From NCBI GenBank assembly GCA_016801885.1, contig CM028888.1, forward strand, positions 11,765,170 through 11,829,169: 64,000 bases of DNA, written 5' to 3'. Shown here piece after piece: positions 49,986 through 63,359 of this stretch. Within the stretch, counting starts at the first letter, position 1. Each line of letters begins with the position of its first letter. The translations under genes were made by a program, and so were the position numbers. This DNA is from Toxotes chatareus. Taxonomy: Eukaryota > Chordata > Actinopteri > Toxotidae. Under the pieces are notes generated by a model, which was given only the letters and a program-made list of their open reading frames with translations, was not told the origin of the DNA and searched no databases.

Positions 49986-50594
49986 GGCGGCAACGCGCCG
50001 CCGGAGGACTCTCATATCCCATCATGCTGCTCTTCTGACACTACTTCTTCTTCCTTGGAGTTTAGGGCGATATTGCAACAGCGTCCCCAACCGGGCTGGA
50101 GTAAAAAATAAACCAAATCCAATAGCACAGTGTTGCCTATAGTGGAAGAAGTACTCAGATCTTTGGCTTATAAGTACCAGTACCTGTACAAAAATCATTA
50201 CAGGTAAAATTCCTGCGTTCAGAAGCCCATCCAAGAGAAAGAACAGAAGTATTCTCAGCAAAATGTACTTAAAATATCAGCACCCATCATGCAAAAATCA
50301 ATGATATATTATTTAACGACATATTAGATTGTTAATACTGCATCAGTTAAGTATGCATATATATATAAAATAAAGTGGAACTCACTCTTTGATCAAAGTA
50401 CTAATGACTCATAGACATCTCATCTGCATGAACCTCAAGACAAACTAACTGAAAACCACAGGTTTAATCTGCAATGAATTATATTTTACAGAAATGTCCA
50501 CAAAAAGTTAGTAAGTGGACCTTTGGGTTAAAATTATTTTACCACAAGAGTTTTTCAACTGTCCAGACAAGACCACAGACAACTGGGCTTAGCA
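49986..50594. other. pom121 promoter and region downstream of the Kir gene
   Basis: Holds the pom121 5'UTR/promoter on the left and a dispersed repeat at about 50138-50290 (listed separately). No coding exon seen. Confidence 0.45.
50138..50290 (+). repeat. Dispersed 'AGTGGAAGAAGTACTCAGAT' repeat end
   Basis: The phrase AGTGGAAGAAGTACTCAGAT at 50141-50160 followed by AAGTACCAGTACCTGTAC is a familiar terminal sequence of a very abundant teleost non-autonomous element. A related, more diverged copy with both ends lies at 62982-63359. Here it sits ~150 bp upstream of the pom121 start. Confidence 0.5.
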
Positions 50595-50599
50595 GGATG

Positions 50600-50605
50600 T
50601 TTATT
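50600..50605 (-). terminator. Candidate poly(A) signal of the Kir channel gene
   Basis: Plus-strand TTTATT (AATAAA on the gene strand) about 255 bases past the channel stop codon at 50861-50863. Confidence 0.4.
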
Positions 50606-50860
50606 TTAATTGTTGAAAAAAATATTTAAACACGACGTAAAAGATTTCATAATGTAACATAGACAACATGGCATTGGAATAAAAACAAAGAGCAAGTCTT
50701 TATACAGACACAAATGAAAAAAAGAAATTATGGCCACCCTGAGATCAACATTCATGAAGTACGAGTATTATTGTTTATCAGGGAGTATCACAATCACTTT
50801 AAGTAACTCATTATATGCAGTATTAATGTACAGAAACAACAACTGTTTAGCCAACATTTT

Positions 50861-53770
50861 CTAAAACAAGTCTTCTTGTTCCTTTGCTGAGCTCCTGTCT
50901 TTGGCGCTCAGTAGGGACATTTGTACCTCAAAGGTTTTGTCAAAAGCAGAGTAGTCAACACGAAACGCCCCTTTCTCCAAGGAAATGCAGGACTCAAATC
51001 GGTGACCCCACAGGATCTCATCCTCTGTGTAGGAAGTCCTCGCCTGGCATGTCATACCTGCAACACAACAAGTCATCAGGGGATCAGGTAACTGTCACTT
51101 TACTGGAAAAAAAGCTGACAAATAAAACAGCATTCTCATCAGGGCATGTGTACCATTATGTAGTATTTTACATAACATATGTTGGCTATTTTGCAAATAC
51201 ATTTGAAAATGTGTCCTTTTCTCTCAATTTCTGGCCTTCCATGCACATTTGGCAGCATTTTCAACCAACAAGAACCAAGGTTTTTCAAGAACACTCTGTG
51301 ATAATGTTTTGTTTTTGATTAGAAAAACTGAACATTTCAAAAACACTGATATAAGGTATTTATGAGTCTGAGTCTGTTGCTCTATATCTTAACAGTAAGA
51401 GGATGAGATTGCTTAGAATAGACAGTACAAATGACAGATGATCAAATCTCACTGCACCAAAGCTACTCCCCCTTTTCTGCATGAGATACAGTTAACATGA
51501 AAGCCTACAATCAAATGAAAAACTAAAGTCATGCAGAAATAAATATATGTCAGGGACAACAGAGTCAGAGAAGATAAACCAGAACAAATCCTGAAGCTCA
51601 AGCAGCAGGCTATGGTCTTTCCCTCTATGACAACAAGAAAAGGATTCGAGAATACAATGTTTTTAAATGCAGCTGCTTTACTATGCACATGATCTCAGTT
51701 GGAGGACAGAACTAGACTTAAAATATTTCTACAAACCTGATGCCTCTACGATGCCCTCCAGGATGACAATGATCTCAAAAGTTTCCCTCTTCAAACGCTC
51801 AGCCCCCACCTCCCAGAACGGGCTGCTTTCATTGATGACGTGGGTGATGGTCTGGGGTTCCACCAGGAGCAGCCTGTCTCCCCCGGTGTCGTAGCCCAGA
51901 TTGATCTCTGACTGCTCCAGGGGGATGAACTCGCCCTCCTTGGTCTGCCTGGACTTGATCAGCTTGGCCCGGATCTTAGCATCCACCATGTGGCTCTCTC
52001 TCAGATCACCAATGCGGAAGAGCATGCACAGCTTCTCGTCACGCTCACATATGACACAGTGCTTGCTGAAGATCAGCGTCTGGGCTCTCTGCTGCGGCCG
52101 GGAGATTTTAACAAACATGCACCCCACCATCAGAGCGTCGATAATGGAGCCAAGGATGGACTGGACCATCAGGAGCACCGTACCCTCAGGACAGTTAGCT
52201 GTCACCATCCTAGAACCGTACCCAATAGTCCTCTGGCTTTCTAATGACAGGAGCAGGCCTGATAGGAAACTGTCTACATTTTGGAAGCAGGCCTGCCATT
52301 GTAGGTCGTTAACATGTGCAATGTCGTCACGCAACCAGGCACCTAAAAAGTAGATTCCACCAAAGGCCACCCATGTCAGAATGTAGCACATAGAGAAGAC
52401 GAGAAGGAACCAGCGATACTTGAGGTCTACTAATGTGGTGAAAATATCTGAGATGAAGCGACTCTTGTCCTCAATAGGTCCCAGATTGACCCTGCACTTT
52501 CCATCCTTGGTGACATAACGCTGGCGCTGATTGCTGGCAGTGACATGCAAAGAGTGCTCGTCACCCAGCAGCTTACAGCGCTTCTTGTGACTCCTTGCAC
52601 CAAGCTGCTTCTCTATTGCAGAGATCGTAATGTTGTTGCTGCCAGTGGAGCCTCTCGATTGCCATCTGGAGCTGAAACGCTTGAGGTGTCTGCTGCGATA
52701 CGAACGCTGAGGCTTAGGGATCTCTTCTACTAGTTCCAGAGGGGTTTCTTGGACATTGTGCTCTTGGGGAAGTTCTTGCTTAGCCAAAGTCAAAGCCTGA
52801 GAGGACTGACCGCAGGGATTCTGGGTGTGGGAAGGAGAGGCCTCCTGGGATGGTGGGAGGGATGAGCAGTTAACATAGTTCAAGTTGTGGGTAAGAGAGG
52901 CTCTTTTTGTAATCATCATGGAGGCAACGGTGGATTTAGCTGCGACCTGAAATGAGAGACAACAATGCACAATGTTCATAAAATGCTTAAGTACAAAACC
53001 ACCAAATAAATGACAAGTAGATTCATGAGCTGCGTCCTTTTGAAGTCTGTCCAGTTCTAAAACCTCTTTCAAAATCTGGAAGGGAAACGTGGCTTTCCCT
53101 TCTGCCAGATTCTGGAGGACATTGCCAGTGTCCTAAGTATCCAAAAATCAGTTCCATGCCAGTCACTTGTATTGATGTCTGTAAGGGCAGGGGACCTCCT
53201 CTGTCCTCTGACTCTAAAAATAACTTTTAGTAAAGGTCTTCACAAATCCATTTCCTAGTAACTTAGACCTGACCTGGGATCTGACTCGGACCACGTCCAA
53301 TTTGTATTCAACAAAATATTTTGAATCAGCAAACCGATTCCTTCATTACTGTGAACATGAACATCACCATTTTGACTCGTAAACACTGTTCTGCTGCCAT
53401 AAATACTCACTAGAGCACCAAGTGTGTGTTAATGAAAGTAGTGCTCAACAAATGCAAAAAAAACTACAGTGGTTATCTGTAGGAAAAAAAAAAGATGAAA
53501 CTCTAATCTTTAATCACATAGGCTACAAAACTGTATGGTACTTACACTTACAGTGATTAATATAGAAATCTGTACCTTGTATGTGTAAGGAGTGTAACGT
53601 GTTGATTCTGGCTGTGGTCTGGGCAGGTATGCCAGCAGATGTTTGGCAGTGAGAGTCCGCGTTGGGGGAATGGAGTTCCTGCGAGGCTTGATCCTGATGG
53701 GGCTCCTGATGTGACTGTTGCACTGAACGTTTTTTATCGTCTCTCTGCTGCAGATCACACTGGAGCTCAT
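50861..53770 (-). CDS. Kir3/GIRK-like inward-rectifier potassium channel, divergent
   Basis: Potassium channel subunit of the KCNJ family, G-protein-gated (Kir3) type by similarity. Exons: 53576-53770, 51737-52946, 50861-51057, phase-compatible, giving 533 aa. Starting instead at ATG 52919 gives 459 aa. Seen: RYVTKDGKCRV and DIFTTLVDLKYRW before M1; M1 near residues 243-266 (533-aa numbering); pore helix and filter TIGYG near 305-309, flanked by the two conserved cysteines; M2 QSILGSIIDALMVGCMFVKI with Asp 335 at the rectification site. The C-terminal domain has SRQTKEGEFIPL and MTCQARTSYTEDE-LWGHRF, blocks typical of Kir3.1 and Kir3.4. Odd points: the residue before TIGYG is Arg (codon 52230-52232), where the family usually has Thr; the filter reads GYGSR rather than GYG[FY]R; and the N-terminus is unusually long. 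It may be a fish-specific member such as kcnj19; not certain. Confidence 0.88.
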
Positions 53771-56125
53771 TGCTGAGGTCTTCAAGATGTAGAGTCCTCC
53801 TTAAGTTTTGCTTCTGTTTGGGCAACAACATTAAATTGAAATAGATCAAATAGCTACAGAGTTACATCACTAAAACAACCAGATGTCTCCTGTTAGTGCT
53901 GCTTCAATACTTACTTCAGGAAATGTTTGAGGAAACGAAGAGTTGTGTGAGCCATTGGTACAGGAACTTGAAAGGCTTTGAGAATTTAATTCAATGCAAC
54001 ATGTATATTAAATTGTCCAGTTTTATTCTGTTGACAACTAAAGTCTCCTAGGTGTATTCTGTTGCTCTTCCAGTTTAAAAAAATCTTAGATACGTCTGTA
54101 GATCAGCTGAAGCTGTGATGGTGTAAGATGATGTGCCAAAACCAAACGTTGCTTTAATTTCTCATCAGCATAAGATTAGGTTTCATCTGTTTGAAGTGGG
54201 CTGATCAGTGTCTCAGCACTGCTGCAACTTGTTTCACATGAAGGGATTATCCCCAATCCTCAAAATTAATCCAAGAAACACGATGGATTTGAAAAGATTA
54301 CTGACTGCATTTGCCAGAAGGCTTAGAAATAGTATTGTCCAGATGTGGCCAAATGAACTGTAGTAAATTCCCTTCTCTTTGGCAAAAAATGTTAAATAAA
54401 CAATGCTGTACTTTCTGTATCACAACGCCCACACACAAAATGTGAATGAGCTTCTGAATCCTGACCACAACCCGTCTGTGTGGAGCCAATCAGACGGACA
54501 GGATTTCATTGTGAGGGAATGTGTCTGTCTTAAGCAGGCAGAAAATCTAAAAAAAAAAAAAAATAATAATAATCATAATCAAAATTGGTCTTCTAACTCA
54601 AGTTATTAGAAGGGAGAGCAGGATATAAAGAGTCAGTTACAACATAAATATCTTACATCTTCATTCTGATATTTGAGTGTTTCTGTACTATTTTTAGTTA
54701 AATGGAAGTGTCGCAGTTGAATACTGTCTCTTCTGCCTGTGCCAAGTTTGTTCTTTACAGGAAACTTATTGCAGATTTAATTGTTTTGAGATGCCATGAG
54801 GGACTGATCAATGGAGAATTAATCACCCATAGATCTTATAATCGATTAAGCTTCTCCTATGTGAGAATTTGTCACTTTTCCCATGTCATTGAGCTTAACT
54901 GATTGACTGAAAGTCTAATTTCTGAATTTTGAGTCAGTCAGTCAGACATAACAAAGATCTGGGAAATTGTTATTTTATAAATGTAAATGTGTGATTTCAA
55001 ACATCAAATGATTAATTAATTGAAAAATGATCAGCAGGTTGATTTTTAACAAAAAGAATGACTAATTGTGGATTATTCTAAATTCTTCCTATCAATTTTA
55101 CAAATATACAAAATGTTTTAATGATTGCTGCCACTGATTACAATGTGTCTGTGGAAAGGTCATTACGAAAGTGAAAAATAATCACATACCTCTGTAAAAC
55201 ATACCTGTAAAGATGAACACGGTTACTGCCGGAACTTAACTTCCTTGTTGAAATCATCAGGTTCGATCAGAATGAAGAAAGGACACATGGAGTGAGAGAG
55301 GAGCTTCTGCACAACTGTCCAGCTGTTTGTCTCCTCCCCCAACGTCATTCACAGGGCAAATACCGACAGCATTCAACCCAAAACACTGCTTGGTGGTGTT
55401 GGTACCTGTGTGTCACTGGACCACCACCTCAAGTGTCATCTTATCAGGTCAAATTATTAGTTCGGAAAATGTTCTAAAAAGTTGAGCCTTTTGGTTTATT
55501 TGGACAAAAAATAAATACATTATAGAAGAGTTCAGTTTAATGGCTTTTACAAGAAAAAAAAACTTTAACAAGAGATGCAAGGTCCAGGGTGTTTTTGTCT
55601 GAACTAAATATTCGTTTAGAGGCATTGAGGTTTGAACAAGAATTACTCAACAAATTCTTCTGAAATGAGATCAGTACAGAGAAGCTTAAGGCTCTGAATC
55701 AAGCCATGGATGAAGTTTGACCAACAAGTTACAGCAAAGTTAACCCTGGATACGACATCACGTGTCAACAGATGGCAAGCCACTGGTTACACAATCTGAG
55801 TTGGCTTTCTCATTGAAAACCCCCGAAGCAATACGACTGAATCTGTGGGATGCTGATGTAAAGAAGCCTCCATGTAATCTCTGTAGGAATAATTGCAGTC
55901 TGAATGCTGAGAAGGAACATTTCCCTACACACTGATTACAACCAGCTTATACCCCGAGAGAAGTCAACCCCTCCTCTGTGACAAGCTGTTCAATCTACAT
56001 ACAGTTGAGTTTATATATATTTAATGGACATAACAGAAAATGGAAATGAATAAAGACATGAATCATATTTTCCCCAGAGGAAAAAGTGCTTTAGTATCTT
56101 CTTGGTGGTCATTTGCTCCAAGTGT
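53771..56125. other. Kir 5' region and zw10 3'UTR
   Basis: A donor site (CTGAA then GTAAGTAT) at about 53907-53917 suggests a Kir 5' non-coding exon extending rightward to about 53990, spliced to an acceptor near 53806. The rest shows no coding exon. A minus-strand AATAAA at 55495-55500 is one candidate zw10 poly(A) signal, about 630 bases past its stop. Confidence 0.4.
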
Positions 56126-59100
56126 CTATTTGATTTTGGTCAGAGCTACAGCTCTCCTCTCTGTGTTCTGAAACAAGGCTCGGATCAGATTCTTCACCTC
56201 CGAGCTGGAGAGCTCCAATGCCAACGGACCTTTACCGTCAGCCCACCTGTGGAGAGGAATCACAGGGAAATCAGCCAGGTTGAAGATGTTCGAGGCTTAA
56301 TGGTTTAAATTTATATATATTTTCAAATAAATTCAATATAGTTTCATCCGTCAAGTTTCCTTCTTACCTGTCAACAATCTCCTGCAGGTTGGCCCGCAGC
56401 ACAATAACCAGCTCCTTGAAGGTACTCCACTTCTTCACATAGAGAGGCACTTCCTCCTGATATTTCTTGTTCTTGTTCTCCTCAGCCAGAGGGATGAAGA
56501 CCAGCGGACCTTCTTCGATGATGGTTTGGCACAGAGTGTGTAGGTGTTCCCCATCCTCAGAGGAAATATCCTGTAAGCGAGAAATAAAATCCTTACTGAT
56601 CATATACATATAATTCACTGTTTGAATTCCAGCTTTTATTTTGGAATTTACAGTTTGTTTCTTCAGCCTGCTGGACCCTGCCGATTCTGGTCCCAGTTCT
56701 GTTTCAGAGTTTTTGCCATGATCATGTTCACTGGGATATTTCTAACATTTGCAAAATTTGAAAAATAAATTCTAAGGATTTCTCTTTTTTTTTTTTAATG
56801 TTCATTTTATCGTAGTAACACCTCTGAACTGGTTTAAGACAAGTCTGGCTATTACACCAAAACACTGTGATGGAAAAAAAAAAAGACAAACCTCGAGCAT
56901 CATGATTTTGGAAATGATTTCTGTGATGGCTGTGTTGAGCAGGTTGCCCATTGCTTTACAATAGATGCTGACTGGTAGGACGTCCTGCCACACTGTACCC
57001 AACTGTTTCAACTGATGAATGACCTGCAATCAAAGAAACAAGCGGAATGTGTATGAGTGAAAAGCAGAGAATAATAAAGCTTTAATGAGGGTTATGATAG
57101 TCTTAAATATTTCCTGAGCAATCCACTACAATAAAAAAAATCTATAGCTGACACACTCGTAGTTAAAACTCCTTTACATTTTATTTTCAAAGCGTTTCCT
57201 CTCACCTGTCTTACTGCTTTGCTAGCTGCAATGTAATTATCTTCATCATCCAGGTTGCAGAAGTTGTGAGCAGTGGAAAGTCTCTCCAACAGTTCAGCTC
57301 TCTGGACATTCAACTGAGCTAAGAAGCACTGAGCACCTAAAGGATAAGGTGAGGGCCATGAATGTCCACAGGAAATTTTAACAACACCAAGCCAGTGGTT
57401 TCACAGATAACAGTACTGGTCACCAACATTAATAGGAATCATCTTCTGGCGACCACAAATTTCTGCACTAAATTTCATAACAATGTGGCTGTCAGTAGAA
57501 GGACCGTTTGTTTACCCAGTTTCCTGAATCCAGGCACCATGTCCACAAATGTTGCAATGCCCTCGCTGAGGGGCTGTGGCAAGTGGGCTCTGAAATGGTG
57601 GCCCAGTGTGAGCAGGTGGTGGGCCAGGTACATGCAGTTATTGTGTTGAATGGCAGCCAGGTGAGGGAACTTGAGCAGGTTCTCCCTGGATGGAGTAGCA
57701 AAGAAACAAGAGAAAACCTTCAGGTGAAATGTGCCGGGATTAGTCTGCGGTATGTTACGTGACGGAAACATCCTTACTTGTGATATGTTGGTACAACATC
57801 ATAGAACAGCTGGAAAATGTTCCTCACAGTGAAGAAGAGTTGTAACGCACTGAAAAGAGCAGAAAAATGTATTACTTTTTAAAACACTTATTTTATTGAT
57901 GAAGCCTTGTGGTACGATTAAAAGAAACCAAACAAAAAAAAAAAACCCAAGATGCATTATAGAAATTACAGGGTCCAGTGAATCTCAAGTCCATTTAGGG
58001 GTCCATTTGAGCGTCAGTTTGAAAGGACTTTTTAGTCGTTTATTGTGTACGATAATGCTGTTTTTCTGACAATAGGATGTTTAATTTAGTGCCAACGGTT
58101 TTAACTTAACTGTTATTGCCAATATGTAGGTCACCGCCCTCCTACTGACAGTAGGCTGCAACTATATTTACTTGACAAGTTTCACAGTGTTTTGTAATGA
58201 TGGTAGAGCAACAGTGACGTGAGCCAAAGGCTCTTTACAAGAACAAAAAAATGTAGAAAGCCAAATAATCATAACTCATGCTAAATCACCACTCTCTGGG
58301 AAGAGTTGGTTTTTCCACTGAACTATTACATTGTACTGCAGGGCACATTAAACTCTCTCATAACAACAGACAGTAAGGTCTTTGAGAACTATAACATACC
58401 ATTGTGTGGAGCTTCCAACGGCCTCACACAGGGTGTTGAGTGCCAGCTCCATCAGCTGCTGCACTGACTCACTGATGCGACAGGATGGTAGACACAGACT
58501 CCAGGCAGACAGCTGCTTTGTGTTCTCCATTGTCATCTCTTCTTTTGTGGTGTCCTGCTTTACCTTCACCTCTGAACTTGGAGCAGGCAGTTTGGGGAGA
58601 TGCAGCTTAGAGTCTGGTGTGATCTAGTGGAGGGAGATTGAAAAAATAAAGGAATCTGAATAAGGAGACAAACAAAAATCAGCATCTGGAGATTTTGGGA
58701 GATACATCATGTAAAACTGGACATAATTTAGTGCAATCTAATACAATATTGTCAAATTTGCAGTTTCAGTTTCATGGCATTTTTTGCAGCCATGGTCTAA
58801 TTGTACTGTTGTCCTAGACATATTTATTCATATATAATTATATTATATAAGTTTTAAAGATTTCACCGGTCTCCAGTATATTCATTCAGACACTTAGCCC
58901 AAGCTAATACATACTTTCACAGTGTTGTGCATCTTGGAGGTCATGAGTTTGCGGGCTGCCACGATAACATCTTTGCACTTCTTGCTGGCAAAGTGACAGT
59001 TGACATCTCTGGCATATTTGAGCAGGTCTGTGGAGTCGCCCTGCAGATACTCCATCTCCTTCAGAGACTTCTCAAACTCCTCCGTTTCCTTGATGACCTT

Positions 59101-62100
59101 AAATATTTGTACAAGAAAAAATATATTCAGCAAAAATAGAATTCTTATAGAGACACTGCGGTTACAAAGACTCTTAGAATAGCCAGACAAAGACACAATT
59201 CTTGTCTCTAAGTGACCTTTAAGAATGCTCACACCTGTATGTTTCCTATATGTGTTATAATATTGTTTTACTATGCAAACTGCTTTTAGGTCCTTACAGT
59301 GTTATACTTCTCCAGCTGACTGCTGTTGGTGGGGATGGAATAAAGAAGACACTCATGGATGATGCACTGGGATATTTCCTCCCAAATCAGCTCCCCCAAG
59401 ATAGCTGAGAGCTTTTTATCTCCAATGGACACATCTGAAAAATAATAAACCAAGACGTGTTCAGGATGTAAAACACAAAGACTCTGAGCAACTTTAAAGC
59501 AGATACATAATTTCAATATAGGCCCAGATATACTGTACCTAGCAGGTGTGAGTGCAGTGTCTTGAGCACCAGGAGCAGTTTGCTATAGACCTGTGAAGGA
59601 GTGGATCGCTCTTCTTGGCTCTCCTCCAAACACTGTAAGGCCAGGATGGTTCCCTCATCCTGCTGCTCTGTTACCCTCACTGAGAGTGACGGGTACACCA
59701 CCAACGGCTTCAACATGTTCTTCAACAGTACTTGACCTGAACAACAGAGTACATCAGAATCAGCTGATAGGTTAAAGAAAGCTGCAGTGCACAAAGGCCA
59801 AAAGGATGCTTAGAAACAGTGTAGCCATCACATTTATTAAATTTATTCACATTTAACTCAATGTGACTACACAGAACTGCGGTAGATCATGGAAGTACCG
59901 CACATTTAACAGTGAGTAGTGCTGCTTGTTCTTACTGAAGAGTTTGATCTTGTGCTGAAGGTCTCCCTGGATGGCCAGAGCTTGTAGGACACAGCACAGC
60001 AAAGCAGGTGGTTTTGGTTCACCGTCTTTACTGCAAGGTTGGGTCAGGTTCAGCTCCACCTTCAGGAAGGACTTCAGACCCGCAGGCTCTGTTGGTACAA
60101 ATCCAACAGCCAAACCATTCAGATAGGTTTTCAAAATATATAGATAATGTAAAAGACCAGCTTATAAAATGCATCTATTTTGCGCAAGCTGTATGGGAGT
60201 GATCTATGATATTGGGATTATGACTATATGTAATGCAGTCATTAGGTTTCCAATAATGTATATGATGAGTGTACCTACATGTGCAATTCTAAGTAAACTC
60301 TCCTGTACCTTTAAGACAGCACTCAACACAAGTTTGGCTTATTTTGTTAGACAAAACAATGTTTTGTAGCAATACCTTCATTCTGGACTATGGTACAGAG
60401 TATACTTAATTAGTACCACATCTGACACACATACTGCAAAACTTTCAACCAGTTTTATGAGGATATCTTACCCTTTGAGGAGGGTAATCTCCAGATGACG
60501 AGGCGCTTCCATTCATCTCCCATGTGGTAAATTAAGTTTTCTCTCTGCACAGTCAGCTCAGAGCTGAGAGTGCTGAGCAGTGGCAGCTGGGAAGTCTTCC
60601 AGCCCTTCAATGAATCCACACTGGCCCTTGCCTGGGAAAAAAAAAAACATATTACCCATCAATCAGTTTGTTAACATGCACTTAAGAAACCAGGTTACTG
60701 TAAATGCACATACACTTCTCCCCTATCCTTGATCTTATTTTAAGTATAAATGCTTGTCTAAACAGAAGATGTTCCAGCCACGTTTTTTACTGAGCCACTC
60801 TTTTCACAGGACGGACTGCAGTGGCGTAGCTGGAGTCACTTTCCAGGCTCACCTGGGCTTTAAATTTGGCACTGGCGAGTATAAAGCCCAGGTAGAGGCT
60901 GTTGTACCTTAAGGTGTATTACGGTTTAACTGACTGTCTGTCTGAAGAAATTTACCATATAGAAGGATCTATATTAGCTTGGTTTTCATCAGTTTACAAA
61001 AAATTGCCCAGACTCAGAGTAGAGTTAATGTTGTGTGAGTATGATGTAAGCAGCTCTTACCCTTTCCAGCTGGTTAGCTGAATCAACATACTTCTTCTCC
61101 AGTAAAGCTTTGTTGAACTCCTCCATTGCATTGTGAAACTGATTAACACACAAGAAATGACTCAGAAATGTTAAAATGTGTCAATTTTGGATGCTTTACT
61201 AATATAATTCTGAGAGATAGACTTTTTTTAAATGTGTGGCTTATACAAACCCACTTCTTTATATACACATAGTACCTTTTAATATGAGCTTCTTACAGGA
61301 AGTAATATAAAACTATGTAAAAATTACAATCATTTGTTGTCAATATTGTGACATTATTATCCTTATGATGTTAAAGATGTAAACAATTTGTTTATTGTAC
61401 TTTGTTATGATATGTTCATAATTAGATTTGATGTCATAAATTGTATGTATGATATACCTCTTTTAGGTGTCCTAGCATAGTTATGATTATAGTATTTTTC
61501 TCCAGCTGCTGCTTCAGCTTTGCATACTCAGCCACAGCCACGTGGATATTCTGCTGCACCTGTGTTCACATATACAAACACCAAACAGTTAAATCCCCCT
61601 CAAGAAAAACTGAACCCATTCTGTTCTGCTGTCAATGAACCTGGGTTAAGTATCACTTTAATTTACAAACAATTTCACACATACCTCATTCTCAATGCAA
61701 TTTTTAAGGACATCCATTTCTTTGGAGACTTCATCAACCTGTACCATTAGCTCCTCAGATCCTTGAAGACTAGGTAGGAAGTCACCATACCTTTTATTTA
61801 TCATGTCACATACTTCTTCCTATGAAAAAAAGATGAAGAAAAATAATTAATTCAAAGGTTAATAGAGAATCTGCCATTTTGCTTTCAGCCCAGAGCATTA
61901 CTTACACACAGTAAGTGTCGCTTTACAAATGACTTATACACTTATGGCTAATTCATTCTCTTTTAGCAGTTGATTTACTGCGTGTTTATTCGGCCATACT
62001 GTATACATTAGCTGAAAGCGTCACCGTGGGTGTTAGTGGGCTTTCTGGCGTGAAGCCTATGTCTTCTTACCAATACATAAATAATTTTGCATTCCCCACG

Positions 62101-62615
62101 TTCGTCACGTTTATTCAGTTAAGAAAAAACATGGCCACTTTTTACTAGTTGATGCAGCCAATACTTACAATGTCAAGTTATTTTCTGAATGTTTCAAATG
62201 TGCCTTCACATTGTGTAATTTAAATATAAATGGAGCCACGTAGCTAGTTAGAGGGTACTACATATCGCTAGCTAACAGCCTTGCTAACAAAGATGCACTA
62301 AACTCGCTTTAAACTAGCTGGGTAGTCCGCTTTGTATCACCTAATGGCGTCGTTAATGTTTATTCGCAGCTGAGTGTTATTTCAGGGACCACCAAGCCAA
62401 CGTTAGTCAACGGACGAATGAGTTTCAAACCTGCCGACGTTAGCGCTAACAGCTAACGCTAGTTCAAACTTTATTGGGCGCAGCTAATGCTATCCCAGCT
62501 AATGGATTACCTTTGTATCTTCCACCTTGCGCGACATTTTGCTTATTTTACTGGAAAGGTCTTCTTTCTCCAGTTTACCGGAACTGGCGAGAACTTCAGT
62601 CACAAACGACGCCAT
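56126..62615 (-). CDS. zw10: zw10, kinetochore/ER-tethering protein ZW10 (16 exons, 767 aa)
   Basis: ZW10 is part of the RZZ complex (ROD-ZW10-Zwilch), which recruits dynein and checkpoint proteins to kinetochores, and of the NRZ complex, which tethers Golgi-to-ER vesicles. Exons: 62511-62615, 61685-61819, 61458-61559, 61061-61138, 60472-60631, 59936-60088, 59539-59736, 59298-59434, 58915-59097, 58400-58623, 57778-57849, 57516-57685, 57206-57336, 56892-57023, 56368-56570, 56126-56246; total 2,304 bp in closed frame. The N-terminus MASFVTEVLASSGKLEKEDL is nearly the same as human. Later blocks match strongly: HNNCMYLAHHLLTLGH, VWQDVLPVSIYCKAMGNLLN, ENKNKKYQEEVPLYV and the end KNLIRALFQNTERRAVALTK. 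The first ~200 residues are heptad-rich. Human is about 779 aa. ATG at 62615 is the only start matching the family. Confidence 0.96.
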
Positions 62616-62981
62616 AATATAACAAGGTTATAATATTTTACAAAAGTGTGTCAGTCTGTGGTGACAGGTCAGCACAACAACAACTCAAGACCCGCCAGGC
62701 GGTGTGATTGGTTCCGAGATGTCGCGCACTGGATCCTCCTCCCCCGCGTCTTCTTCTTTGTTATTAATGGCTGACAAGTTGCTATCACACCGTAGCATTA
62801 TCGCCCCCTAATGTTAGGAGAGTGTATAACCTGTCTGTATAATGGTGAAACAGGAATGCAGCAACGTTAAGTAAAAAAAGTATGCTCTGTAGGTGCTGAA
62901 AGAATACAGGCCAAAAAGAGGAACTGAAGTAGAAGACAAGTGCATTAATCATTACCTGTCTGAGGCTTGGACGTAAATGCC

Positions 62982-63359
62982 CAGTGGTGGAAGAGGGTCT
63001 CAGGTCTTGATGAGAAATTAAAAGGAAAATCTTTTTGGTTTAACTCCTGACTGCCCATAAACATCGACATAACAAGGCCCTAATAAATTCTGAGGTCACA
63101 AGCCACACAGTTGGAAACCACTGATTGTACACATTGTATATAGATTTGTTACCTTGTTGTTTTTTTACCACTAGAGAGACAACTGCCGGCAAAAAATTCC
63201 TTGTATGCATATGCGTACTTGGCAAATAAAGCTGATTCTGATGTACTGATTTTACAAATTTATCATATTTTAACTGGGCAGTATCAATCTGAAGAGTTAA
63301 CTAGTACCTCAAACCTGTACCTGAGTACAATGCTTAAGTAAATATACTCTCCATCACTG
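62982..63359. mobile_element. Non-autonomous element with imperfect terminal inverted repeats
   Basis: The left end CAGTGGTGGAAGAG and the right end CTCTCCATCACTG are approximate inverted repeats. Both ends also resemble the well-known abundant teleost sequence seen at 50138-50290. The middle is interrupted by a retrotransposon tail, suggesting nested insertion. Target-site duplications were not resolved. Confidence 0.45.
63095..63242 (+). mobile_element. 3' tail of a non-LTR retrotransposon
   Basis: The phrases TTCCTTGTATGCATATGCG and TACTTGGCAAATAAAGCTG, followed by ATTCTGATG (63201-63242), match the 3' end of a LINE family abundant in fish, which ends in a short ATTCTG-type repeat. No reverse transcriptase is present; it is a 5'-truncated copy inside the element at 62982-63359. 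Confidence 0.55.
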
